A DNA stretch of 64,000 nt from Pirellula sp. (GTDB lineage Bacteria; Planctomycetota; Planctomycetia; Pirellulales; Lacipirellulaceae): the NCBI GenBank assembly GCA_013822725.1, contig PNKX01000006.1, positions 150,411-214,410 on the forward strand, written 5' to 3'. The notes beneath the pieces are model-generated. The model searched no databases. It was not told the DNA's origin and saw nothing but the letters and a program-made list of their open reading frames with translations. Shown here in pieces: positions 32,563 to 40,411 of the stretch. Position numbers and translations under genes: made by a program. Every line of letters starts with the position of its first letter. Position 1 is the stretch's first letter.

Positions 32563-34326
32563 TCACCTCTTCTTCACCTGTCGCCAGTATTTCCATCCCG
32601 GCAGGGCGAAGCACGCCGCCGAGACAATGCCGAAGAGGGTGAGGCCGAGGTTCGGCATGAAGGTTTGTACTTGGAGCCAGGCCATGGCGATGCCGGTGAG
32701 GCACAGTACGGCGGCGTGGATGTAGAAGCGGCCGGAGAGCATCGCCGCTTTCATCAAAAACACGGCGCCGCTGACGGGGCCGAGGACTGGCGATAGCGTG
32801 AGCACGGCGAGGCCGAGTTGCCATTCGATGATGTACATCGACGTGTCGATGATCATGCTGCCGGCCCAGATGTGGGCGATCTGGCGTTCGACGAACGTGA
32901 TCGGCCCGCTGCGGTGGCGGAGATTCCAGAAGATCGCGGCCCAGCTTCCCAGGCCGATCGTCCAGAGGCCGATGTAGGGCCAGCGCGAGGTGACGCCGGC
33001 GAGTTGGAAGCCGTTCGTGACGAGGCAGAGGACCAGGAGCACCGCGGCGTGGAGCATCCAGAGGAGGCCCCAGTTTTCGAGGATGCTCACATGATGCGTT
33101 TCGCGGAACGCGCGGGTGACGATGCCGGAGAAGCGGCCTGAGCGTGCGGAGATTGGTTCGTTCGCGAGATAAGCGTCGAGGTCGTCGGCCAGGTCGTCGG
33201 CGGTGGCGTAACGGAGTTCAATCGGCTTCTGCAAACATTTCATCGCGATCATTTCGAGATCGCGATCGACGCGCGGGTTGAGGAGCTGCGGCGGCGCCGG
33301 TTCTTGTTCGAGTACGAGCAGCACCGTGTCGACTGGCGTGGCGCCCTGGAACGGCGGCCGGCCAGTGAGCGTCGCGTAGAGAATGGCGCCGAGGCTGTAG
33401 ACGTCCGACGCCGGGCCGATCGAGCCGCGGCTGCCGGCGGCTTGTTCAGGGCTCATGTAGCCCGGCGTGCCGATGATGGCGCCCGTTTGAGTGAGCTGCG
33501 CAGCGTCGGCAATCGCGGCCGCGTCGTCGCTGTCGGGCGTGAGCCGTTTGGCGAGACCGAAGTCGCTCACATAGGGCTCGCCGTTTTCGTCGATCAACAC
33601 GTTCGACGGTTTGAGATCGCGATGGAGGACGCCTTGTTGGTGGGCGGCGGCGATCGCACGAGCGATGGGGGCGAGGAGTCGGGCCGCTTCGCGTCCTGGC
33701 AGTGGGCCGTCGGCGACGCGGCTGGCGAGCGTGTGGCCTTCGACGTAACGCATCGTGAAGAATGGCAGATCGCCCTGTTGGCCGACTTCGTAGACCGGGA
33801 CGATGCTGGGGTGGTTGAGCCGGGCGGCGGTCTCCGCTTCGCCGCGAAAGCGGGCGAGGTCGGCGAGGCTGGCCGTCGCGCCGCGGAGGATGATCTTCAG
33901 CGCGACGATGCGGTCGAGGCTGAGTTGCCGCGCGCGGTAGACGACCCCCATGCCGCCGCGGCCGAGTTCTTCGAGGAGTTCGTAGTCACCGAAGTCGCGG
34001 TCGGGGAGGGGGGTGAGTCGAGGATCGCGCTTGTTGGCGGCGGCGAGCGCTGCGGCTGGCTGGCGTGCGCGGCCGTCATGCCATTGTTGCGTGACTTCGG
34101 ACTCGCTCTGGAACTCCTCGGCGAGGGCGGCGATGGCCCAGAGTTCGCGCAACTCGGCAGCGAGATCGGGGTGGCGCGCGGCGATGAGTGCTACGTCGAT
34201 CGTTTCGCCGCGACGTTTGGCGGCTAGTAGTTCTTCCAGCAGCGCCGCTATCCGCTCTTCGTGATCGCTGGCTTGATGAGGGCCGTTGGCTTTGTCGGCG
34301 GACGAGCTTTCGAGAGGTTGAGCCAT
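32563..34326 (-). CDS. Membrane-bound serine/threonine protein kinase
   Basis: 587 residues from ATG 34326 (a GTG five codons upstream at 34341 is an alternative). An N-terminal 110-residue helical part with IAARHPDLAAELREL, typical of planctomycete kinases, precedes a PknB-type kinase domain: LGRGGMGVVYRA (P-loop), VALKII (lysine), HRDLKPSNVL (catalytic loop), DFGLAK, GTPGYMSPEQA and SDVYSLGAILY. After residue about 400 there are six or so hydrophobic helices and no extracellular sensor domain. Starts 38 bases after an ECF sigma factor gene, so the two form an operon; the kinase may act on the sigma factor or share its regulon. Confidence 0.93.
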   Translation of the reverse strand: MAQPLESSSADKANGPHQASDHEERIAALLEELLAAKRRGETIDVALIAARHPDLAAELRELWAIAALAEEFQSESEVTQQWHDGRARQPAAALAAANKRDPRLTPLPDRDFGDYELLEELGRGGMGVVYRARQLSLDRIVALKIILRGATASLADLARFRGEAETAARLNHPSIVPVYEVGQQGDLPFFTMRYVEGHTLASRVADGPLPGREAARLLAPIARAIAAAHQQGVLHRDLKPSNVLIDENGEPYVSDFGLAKRLTPDSDDAAAIADAAQLTQTGAIIGTPGYMSPEQAAGSRGSIGPASDVYSLGAILYATLTGRPPFQGATPVDTVLLVLEQEPAPPQLLNPRVDRDLEMIAMKCLQKPIELRYATADDLADDLDAYLANEPISARSGRFSGIVTRAFRETHHVSILENWGLLWMLHAAVLLVLCLVTNGFQLAGVTSRWPYIGLWTIGLGSWAAIFWNLRHRSGPITFVERQIAHIWAGSMIIDTSMYIIEWQLGLAVLTLSPVLGPVSGAVFLMKAAMLSGRFYIHAAVLCLTGIAMAWLQVQTFMPNLGLTLFGIVSAACFALPGWKYWRQVKKR

Positions 34327-34364
34327 TGGTGCTTCGTCCACCGGCGGAGCCGGATGGCTTTTAT

Positions 34365-34976
34365 TTACAACTCGACGTCGCCAAGGACCGATTTTAGCTG
34401 TCGCAGTGCGCGCAAGTAGCGCATCGCCGCCGCTGGTTGGCTCAGGCCCAACACTTCGGCGACTTCGCTGTTAGTTAGTTGCTCGGCATGCCGCATGAAG
34501 ATGATCTCGCGATCGGGTTCGCTCAGCGTTTCCACTGCCGAATTGAACCGCTCGGCGAACTCTTGCCGCAGCAGCGCTTCGGCTGGCGTCAGTTCCTCGT
34601 CGCGTACCAACGCCGCCGGCGGGATGAAGTCGCTTCCCTCGCCGCCGACCGATTGTTCGTTGGCGACGCTCCGCTTGTCGGCCAGCTGCCGGCGATAAAC
34701 GTCGTTGAGCCGATCGCGGGCGATCTGCCTCAGCCACGCGTGGAACGGCATCCGCGGATCGCGGACGTATTCGGCCATCCGCTTGCTCGCCGTGAGAAGC
34801 GTTTCTTGAACGACGTCACTCGCATCGACCCGCCGCGCCACGGCTCGATTGAGCCGCCCGCGGACCATTCGTTCGAGCGACTGGCGATGGCGTTCCATCA
34901 ACCGATCGACGGCGTCGCGATCGCCCTCGCGGGCGTTGAGGAGGAGCTCTTCAGTTTCAGCGGCGTTAGGCCACAT
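34365..34976 (-). CDS. ECF-type RNA polymerase sigma factor (planctomycete type)
   Basis: 203 residues. Region 2 is visible as AVARRVDASDVVQETLLTASKRM...FHAWLRQIARDRLNDVYRRQLADKR, and region 4 as VETLSEPDREIIFMRHAEQLTNSEVAEVLGLSQPAAAMRYLRALRQLKSVL. This is the planctomycete ECF subtype usually located next to Ser/Thr kinases and without an anti-sigma gene. No anti-sigma factor is seen here; the kinase directly downstream is the candidate regulator. Confidence 0.93.
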   Translation of the reverse strand: MWPNAAETEELLLNAREGDRDAVDRLMERHRQSLERMVRGRLNRAVARRVDASDVVQETLLTASKRMAEYVRDPRMPFHAWLRQIARDRLNDVYRRQLADKRSVANEQSVGGEGSDFIPPAALVRDEELTPAEALLRQEFAERFNSAVETLSEPDREIIFMRHAEQLTNSEVAEVLGLSQPAAAMRYLRALRQLKSVLGDVEL

Positions 34977-35135
34977 GGGTGCCGTGTGACTTTAGGGAAT
35001 GCGTTGGGACGACTCGTGCATTCTAAACTAAAACGTAGCACCTGATGAGAACGGTCGGCGCAGTCCTCATGTACATAGTACTCAGTACCGTGTGCCCGTC
35101 GCACGATGCCGCGCCGATCAGGCCTGGGCCGCATT

Positions 35136-35954
35136 TCACGCCGATTGGGTGAGTTCCAGCACCACGCCGGCCAAATGCCGGTTCGTCGCCACGGCGTTGC
35201 CGGTATGCACCGACGGCAGGCCCTTCCAATCGGAATAATGCCCGCCGGCGCCTTCAATCACCGGCTTCAGCGCCGCCGCGTCCCAAAGGCTGATAAACAG
35301 GTCGACCATCACGTCGGCGCGGCCGGTGGCGACCAGGAGGAAGCCGTAGGCGTCGCCCCAGGTGCGGGTGAGGCGGGAGTGCTTTTCGAGATGGTTGTAG
35401 ACGCCGCGGATGACCTGATTGCCTTGGCGGTCGAACTTGCTCACCTCGGTGGTGACGAACGTCGCCTCGGCGAGTTGGCCGGTGGTGGAGACGCGCGACT
35501 CGACCGGCTCGCTATCGCCGACGGCGAACCACGTCTTCCCGCCGACGGCGGCGTAGACGATCTCGCCGGTGGCGGGGGCGTAGATGACGCCGATGAGCGG
35601 TTGGTCGTCCTTCATCACGGCGACGAGCGTCGTGTAGAGGGGGATGCCACTGATGAAACTCTTCGTGCCGTCGATTGGATCGAGGACCCAGCGGTAGGGG
35701 GAGGTGCCGGGCTGCTCGCCGAATTCCTCGCCGAGGATGGCGTCGTCGGGGAAGCGGGCCGAGATCTGCTCGCGGAGGTGGGTCTCCGAGGCGCGGTCGG
35801 CGGCGGTGACGGGGGAACCGTCGCCTTTTCGCTCGACGCCGAGGCCCGCCTGGCGGAACCATTGGAGGGTGATGGCGCCGGCCTCTTTGGCGGCGGCGAC
35901 GGCGAGTTGGAGGCGGGCTTGGACGTGGGGATCGTCGGCGGGTGTGTGCGTCAT
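35136..35954 (-). CDS. hisN: Inositol-monophosphatase-family phosphatase (histidinol-phosphatase-like)
   Basis: 272 residues, standard length. Metal-site motifs: DGSPVTAADRASE, GEEFGE (Glu), LDPIDGTKSFI (Asp-Pro-Ile-Asp-Gly-Thr) and SLWDAAALKPVIEGAGG (last Asp). The GEEFG and GTKSFI versions are those of the HisN-type histidinol phosphatases in this Mg-dependent superfamily, but inositol-phosphate or PAP phosphatase activity cannot be excluded. The latter would be of interest given the sulfotransferases 15 kb away, since these release PAP. No his genes nearby. Confidence 0.85.
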   Translation of the reverse strand: MTHTPADDPHVQARLQLAVAAAKEAGAITLQWFRQAGLGVERKGDGSPVTAADRASETHLREQISARFPDDAILGEEFGEQPGTSPYRWVLDPIDGTKSFISGIPLYTTLVAVMKDDQPLIGVIYAPATGEIVYAAVGGKTWFAVGDSEPVESRVSTTGQLAEATFVTTEVSKFDRQGNQVIRGVYNHLEKHSRLTRTWGDAYGFLLVATGRADVMVDLFISLWDAAALKPVIEGAGGHYSDWKGLPSVHTGNAVATNRHLAGVVLELTQSA

Positions 35955-35969
35955 AGATGACAGGCTACT

Positions 35970-36025
35970 AAAGTCCCTGCGGAGCGCCGAGAGGAACTCT
36001 CGGCGGTCTGCCGCAGGGACTTTTT
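35970..36025. terminator. Nested hairpin with T-tract
   Basis: Outer arms AAAGTCCCTGCGG (35970-35982) and CCGCAGGGACTTT (36011-36023) plus inner arms CGCCGAGAG (35985-35993) and CTCTCGGCG (35997-36005). Plus-strand TTTTT follows. It separates the phosphatase gene from the upstream PEP-CTERM gene; as both read leftward, the T-tract is on the opposite strand, so terminator function is plausible but not certain. Confidence 0.65.
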
Positions 36026-36127
36026 CGCTGAGGGGCTCGTCGCGAATTGGACCCCCGTCAGTTTTCGCGACTTTTGCCCCGAAATCGAACGATGCTTTCG
36101 CTAGTCACTAGTAGTACACAGCGTTTT

Positions 36128-36216
36128 CAGCCCCGGGCTCCGCCCGGGGGTAGCACCACGTTGGACGTCGTCGACCGGAATGGTGGCCGACCCCCTGGCG
36201 GAGCCAGGGGCTGCAA
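36128..36216. repeat. 88-bp palindromic intergenic element, copy 3
   Basis: Left hairpin identical to copies 1 and 2 in its first 27 bases, spacer with GTAGCACCAC, GACGTCG, CGGAATGG and GCCGACC, right hairpin CCCCCTGGCGGAGCCAGGGG then CTGCAA. It ends 9 bases before the 3' end of a PEP-CTERM gene. Confidence 0.85.
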
Positions 36217-36224
36217 GGCTCGCG

Positions 36225-37379
36225 CTAACTGCGTTTGCGGATGGCGGCGCCAGCGAGCAGGGCGATCGCGGCGAGGGTCGCGGCGGCCGGCTCGGGGATG
36301 GCGGAGATCGGCGGCGGAGTGGCGCCAGCGCCGAAGTTCGTCTGCCAGGCGGCGAGGTCGAGGTCATTGACCGCGGCGTTGCCGTCGGCGTCACCCTGTT
36401 CGTTGGTGGCGCCTTCAGCGAGGCCGAGATTCTGCTGCCAAACCAGGAAATCGGCTCCGTCGACCAGCCCGTCGCCGTTGAAATCGGCGTCAGTCGTCGG
36501 CGGGGCGGGCTCGATGCTGTAGGTGATTGGCGTGCTCAACTTGAAGCCCTTAAGCGACCAGGAACCAGCGTTCGTGGTCAGCGTCAGCGGAACATCGCCG
36601 CCGGCGGGAGCGAACGGGGCGCCGAGATTGTTATCGATGATCAAGTTGTTGGCGACGCTTCCGGTCGACTGGCCGAATCCCCAAGTATTGGTTCCGTCGG
36701 ACAACGTGGCGCCGGCCGACGCCTCGACGAAGTTGTTCGAACGGAACGCACTAAACTGCGTCGCGCCGACGGTTCCGGGCGTGAAGATGAAGGCCTCCGT
36801 CGGCGTGCCGGCCCACTCCGGAGCGCCCCTGGTGATCGCGCTGATCTGCAAGATTTCGCCGGCGTCGAGCGTGCCGTAGTTCTGGGAGGCGTCGCTGGCG
36901 ATCGCCAGACCGTTGCCGGTGTTGCCGGTGAACGTGACCAGATTGTTGCCGTTCGCCGCCGTGATGGTGAACGAGACGTCGTAGCTGAGAGTGATGCCTG
37001 CGGGGACGTTATTACCGTTGAGCCAGTCGTCGGCGGTGCCTGGCGTGAGGTCGACGCCGGCTGCGTTTGCGTTGCCGGCGATCGTCACGCGGCCACTGAC
37101 CGTCGTGCTCGGGCCGATGGGCGAATCGACGGTGCTGTTAGGAGTCCTGATCGAGCCATGCAGCCCGGCGGAGGGGCCGGTGACGTACTGCGTTCCGTTG
37201 GTTGAGTGGACTGTGCCTGTGAAGAAGGGCGAACCGGGAGTCACGTCGCCGAATTGATCGTGGCTATGGTTGGTGAACCCGACGCCCGTAATCTCCACCG
37301 CGTCGGCGGTAAGGCCGAAACCGGCGAAGGCGGCGGCAAGCAACGGGGTTTTCAGTGCCTGGGAGAACTTGCGAATCAT
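36225..37379 (-). CDS. PEP-CTERM protein with dockerin-like repeats
   Basis: 384 residues. Signal peptide to about residue 27 (LTADA). The body has repeated beta strands (THSHDQFGD, TVSGRVTIAGNANAAGVDLTPGTADDWLNGNNVPAGITLSYDVSFTI) resembling other planctomycete surface beta-sandwich proteins. C-terminal region: DFNGDGLVDGADFLVWQQNLGL and DADGNAAVNDLDLAAWQTNFG calcium loops, then the sorting signal IPEPAAATLAA, a hydrophobic helix and RKRS. It lies 72 bases downstream of a DUF1559 gene and is likely in the same transcript. Carbohydrate or matrix binding is inferred only. Confidence 0.87.
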   Translation of the reverse strand: MIRKFSQALKTPLLAAAFAGFGLTADAVEITGVGFTNHSHDQFGDVTPGSPFFTGTVHSTNGTQYVTGPSAGLHGSIRTPNSTVDSPIGPSTTVSGRVTIAGNANAAGVDLTPGTADDWLNGNNVPAGITLSYDVSFTITAANGNNLVTFTGNTGNGLAIASDASQNYGTLDAGEILQISAITRGAPEWAGTPTEAFIFTPGTVGATQFSAFRSNNFVEASAGATLSDGTNTWGFGQSTGSVANNLIIDNNLGAPFAPAGGDVPLTLTTNAGSWSLKGFKLSTPITYSIEPAPPTTDADFNGDGLVDGADFLVWQQNLGLAEGATNEQGDADGNAAVNDLDLAAWQTNFGAGATPPPISAIPEPAAATLAAIALLAGAAIRKRS

Positions 37380-37451
37380 GGTGGCGTGTCCGTGGGTGAC
37401 TTGGGGTGATGAATAGTTGAAGGCGTATTTTTAACAGGACGTCAATTACTG

Positions 37452-38510
37452 TTACTGTCCGTTGCCTTCGGGATCGACTTCTGAGAGGGGCGGATCGTCG
37501 CCGGCGATCGTGCTTTGCGAGCGCCAGACGGTTAGATCGACGTCGTTGCTGACGAACTCGGAGGAGCCGTCGCACTTCGAGACGCTGACGCCGCCGGGGT
37601 GAGCGCTGCGTGCAGCTAATACGAATTGGGCTTCAGCGCCTTGTTTCCGCTTGCAGGGAGCTAGGTGGTTGTTGTTCTCCGTGCAAACGGTGACGTCGGG
37701 CGACGATGAGTTTGGCGCCATGCGCGTCGTAATCTGATAAGAACCAGAGGTGAACATCCAAACGCGTGAGCGCCGGTCGTTGTTGGTATCTTCCTCGGAA
37801 GGAACTTGACGCATCTCAAACTGCAAATAAGCGTTGCTGAGACCATCGCTGATCTGTTTGTAGTTGACCTGCTGGCCGGAGTTGTCTTTGTCTTTATTGG
37901 CGGAGGCGTTCTTGCCGAAGCGCCAGAACTCTGCCTGGGCGGCGTCGGCGGACAGGCCTGGAGCCGCAATGCCTGGGTTGGCGTAGAACGGTCCGCGTCG
38001 TGCGACATTGTTGGCGAGCTGAGCGTACGTGCCGTAGCCGTAGTTGAAGCCGTAGCTCGATTTGCGATCTCCGCCTTTGTCTTGTCCGCCAACAAGATGA
38101 ATTTGCGACTCGTCGCTGGGGCACGCCATGGAGGGCTCGGGCCGAGCGAGCAGTGGTAAGTTGGTAGCGTCTAGCGGCCCTGCATTAAAGTTGTAAGCCG
38201 CGCGGAGGGCTGATCCTTCCATGAAAGGGAGTAACTGCAGATAGAGTTGCGAGCGATGCTTCGGCTGATTTGGCTGCCGATTGATGTCGACCGGAAGGTA
38301 GCGAAACGCATCGTGATGCATCTGGTTGGCGAGGCCGAGTTGCTTGAAGTTGTTCAGGCACTGGCTGCGGCGCGCGGCCTCGCGGGCGGCCTGGACGGCC
38401 GGCAATAGCAGCGCCACCAGGACGCCGATGATGGCGATGACGACGAGCAGTTCGACTAACGTAAAGCCGAGGGAGCGGCGGGGGCGCCAATGGCGCGGGA
38501 CGGCGGGCAT
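37452..38510 (-). CDS. DUF1559 prepilin-like protein
   Basis: 352 residues from ATG 38510 (AGGAAC upstream; the frame extends to 38630 without signal features). A type IV pilin-like N-terminus: [33 protein letters not shown], cleaved before F by a prepilin peptidase. The DUF1559 body contains the CPSDES and [11 protein letters not shown] segments, and the end has the H-x9-DG signature ([12 protein letters not shown]). These pseudopilin-like proteins occur by the hundred in planctomycetes; role unknown, probably at the cell surface. Confidence 0.93.
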   Translation of the reverse strand: MPAVPRHWRPRRSLGFTLVELLVVIAIIGVLVALLLPAVQAAREAARRSQCLNNFKQLGLANQMHHDAFRYLPVDINRQPNQPKHRSQLYLQLLPFMEGSALRAAYNFNAGPLDATNLPLLARPEPSMACPSDESQIHLVGGQDKGGDRKSSYGFNYGYGTYAQLANNVARRGPFYANPGIAAPGLSADAAQAEFWRFGKNASANKDKDNSGQQVNYKQISDGLSNAYLQFEMRQVPSEEDTNNDRRSRVWMFTSGSYQITTRMAPNSSSPDVTVCTENNNHLAPCKRKQGAEAQFVLAARSAHPGGVSVSKCDGSSEFVSNDVDLTVWRSQSTIAGDDPPLSEVDPEGNGQ

Positions 38511-38947
38511 GTTCTGTTCCTGCGTGGCGGTCGTCGGGCGTACCCGACTCCAAAGTCGCTGGACCTTAAAGCCAACGGCATGCCAAACGTGCAGGATATG
38601 CGGGAAGTCACGGCAAGCGGCTCGCCCCAACAGTAACCTGACGCCGCGTTATGAGGGAATTGGCCCTATTCACGACGCTTTGCATGAAAACGGATAAAGC
38701 GCCTGCGGCGGCGATTGCGTGAAGCCGCTAGATGCATGCTGGCGTCCGGCCCTAGGAAACGACAGAAACGCCCGCGCGTCGCCGTCAATGTTCACGGCTC
38801 GTCCGTTAATAGTCACGGACGTGCGGCGAATAGCACGGGCTGATCTAAAATCTGGTGAGCGGCTAGCTTATCTCGCGGAGAGCCCCGTCGAGACACTGGC
38901 TGGCGCCTCAGGGCGAAGTGAAACCCCGCTTAAAATTCCGGCCTGCG
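38511..38947. other. Non-coding gap of 437 bases
   Basis: Between the DUF1501 gene end and the DUF1559 start, both on the minus strand. It holds the likely promoter of the DUF1559 gene. A small repetitive patch (TCACGG/GTCACGGAC near 38791-38822) is the only structure seen. No gene. Confidence 0.5.
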
Positions 38948-40348
38948 CTAGCTGAAAATTTCTTGAGCCACGCGACCCCCCACGTCGGTCAGCCGGAAGT
39001 CGCGGCCAGCGTAGTTGTACGTGAGCCGTTCGTGGTCGAGCCCCATCAGAGCGAGCAGCGTCGCGTGCAGATCCATCGTGTGCATCCGACCTTCGACGGC
39101 GTGGCGCCCAAACTCATCGGTGGCGCCGTGGGTGTAGCCCGCCTTCACGCCGCCGCCGGCGAGCCACATGGGGTAGCCGGTGATGTTGTGGTCGCGGCCG
39201 TCGACTCCTTGCGAGGTCGGCAGGCGGCCGAATTCGCTGCCGAAGAGGACCAGCGTTTCGTCGAGCAGGCCTCGTTGGTCGAGGTCGGCTAGCAGCGCGG
39301 CGGTCGGCTGATCGGTGGCGGCGGAGTTTTTAATCAGGTCTTTGTGCAGATTGTTGTGTTGGTCCCAGCCAGGATGGCAGATCTCGACGAAGCGGACGCC
39401 GGCTTCGCTCAGGCGACGGGCCATGAGGCATTGCCGGGCGAAACTTCCGGCGGGGCCGTCCTTCACGCCGTAGGCGTCGCGGACATGTTCCGGCTCGCGC
39501 GACAGGTCGAGCAATTCCGGCACCTTCGACTGCATGCGAAAGGCCAACTCGTACGATTCGATCACGCCGTTCAGGTGGTCTGGCGCGCTTGGCGACGCTG
39601 CCAGATCGCGATTCATTGATTGGAGCAGGTCGATCTGGCGGCGCTGGAGTCCAAGGTCAGACTTGGCTTGAAGGTTCGGGACGAAGCCGACGTCGTTGAT
39701 CTTCATCCCTTGGTAATAGGCGGGGAGGAAGGCGCTGCCGTAGTTGTTGGCGCCGCCGAAGCTGGGGGGCGGGTTGATGGAAATGTATCCCGGCAGATCT
39801 TGATTCTCTGTACCCAGACCATACATCATCCAGGCGCCCATCGAGGGACGAGTGAGCGAGGCGAGGGCCGTGCCGGTGTGGAGTTGGATCACCGCCTGCG
39901 GATGCGCGGGCGTATCCGTATGCAGGCCGCGGAGGAAACAAAACTTGTCGACATGTTGCGCGGTATGGGGAAAGAGGTCCGAGACCCAAGTTCCGGTCTG
40001 GCCATGCTGCGAGAATTTGAACTTCGACGCGGTCAGTTTCCCGCCGCCGGGGGCGACTTTGCCGTCATTGCGCTGGAGCTCCGGCTTGTACTCCCAGGTA
40101 TCCATCTGAGAGATCGAACCTTGCATGAACAAGAAGATGATGCGCTTGGCCCGCACCGGAAAGTGCGAGCCCTTCGGGGCGAGCGGGCCTTTGACTTCTT
40201 GCGGAATGGCGCCAAACGCCGCCGGCGATTGCCGGCCGAGCATCCCGGCGAGCGCCAGGTAACCGAAGCCGGCGCTGGCTCCGCGGAGAAGTTGGCGACG
40301 TGAGATCGCTGCATGGCCAGCCGTGGCGAGTTGTTGGATGGAGGGCAT
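38948..40348 (-). CDS. DUF1501 Tat-exported protein
   Basis: 466 residues. The Tat signal SRRQLLRGASAGFGYLALAGMLG is seen at about 16-38. The body is an alkaline-phosphatase-superfamily fold of DUF1501: KRIIFLFMQGSISQMDTWEYKP, PFTAQH-type VSDLFPHTAQHVDKFCFLRGLHTD, GSEFGRLP, GRDHN and HTMDLHATLLALMGLDHERLTYNYAGRDFRLTD. It is the partner of the DUF1553 cytochrome protein 63 bases upstream, a very common planctomycete pair with no proven function. Located in periplasm or at the surface. Confidence 0.92.
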   Translation of the reverse strand: MPSIQQLATAGHAAISRRQLLRGASAGFGYLALAGMLGRQSPAAFGAIPQEVKGPLAPKGSHFPVRAKRIIFLFMQGSISQMDTWEYKPELQRNDGKVAPGGGKLTASKFKFSQHGQTGTWVSDLFPHTAQHVDKFCFLRGLHTDTPAHPQAVIQLHTGTALASLTRPSMGAWMMYGLGTENQDLPGYISINPPPSFGGANNYGSAFLPAYYQGMKINDVGFVPNLQAKSDLGLQRRQIDLLQSMNRDLAASPSAPDHLNGVIESYELAFRMQSKVPELLDLSREPEHVRDAYGVKDGPAGSFARQCLMARRLSEAGVRFVEICHPGWDQHNNLHKDLIKNSAATDQPTAALLADLDQRGLLDETLVLFGSEFGRLPTSQGVDGRDHNITGYPMWLAGGGVKAGYTHGATDEFGRHAVEGRMHTMDLHATLLALMGLDHERLTYNYAGRDFRLTDVGGRVAQEIFS

Positions 40349-40411
40349 GGGGTTCCGTTCATTCTTGAACGTGGCTTGCGGGGGAAGATTGAGTGAACGC
40401 AGTTCTCGTCG

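Noticed and set aside
33304..34227. Plus-strand 307-codon frame over the kinase
   Set aside because: Antisense to a canonical kinase domain.
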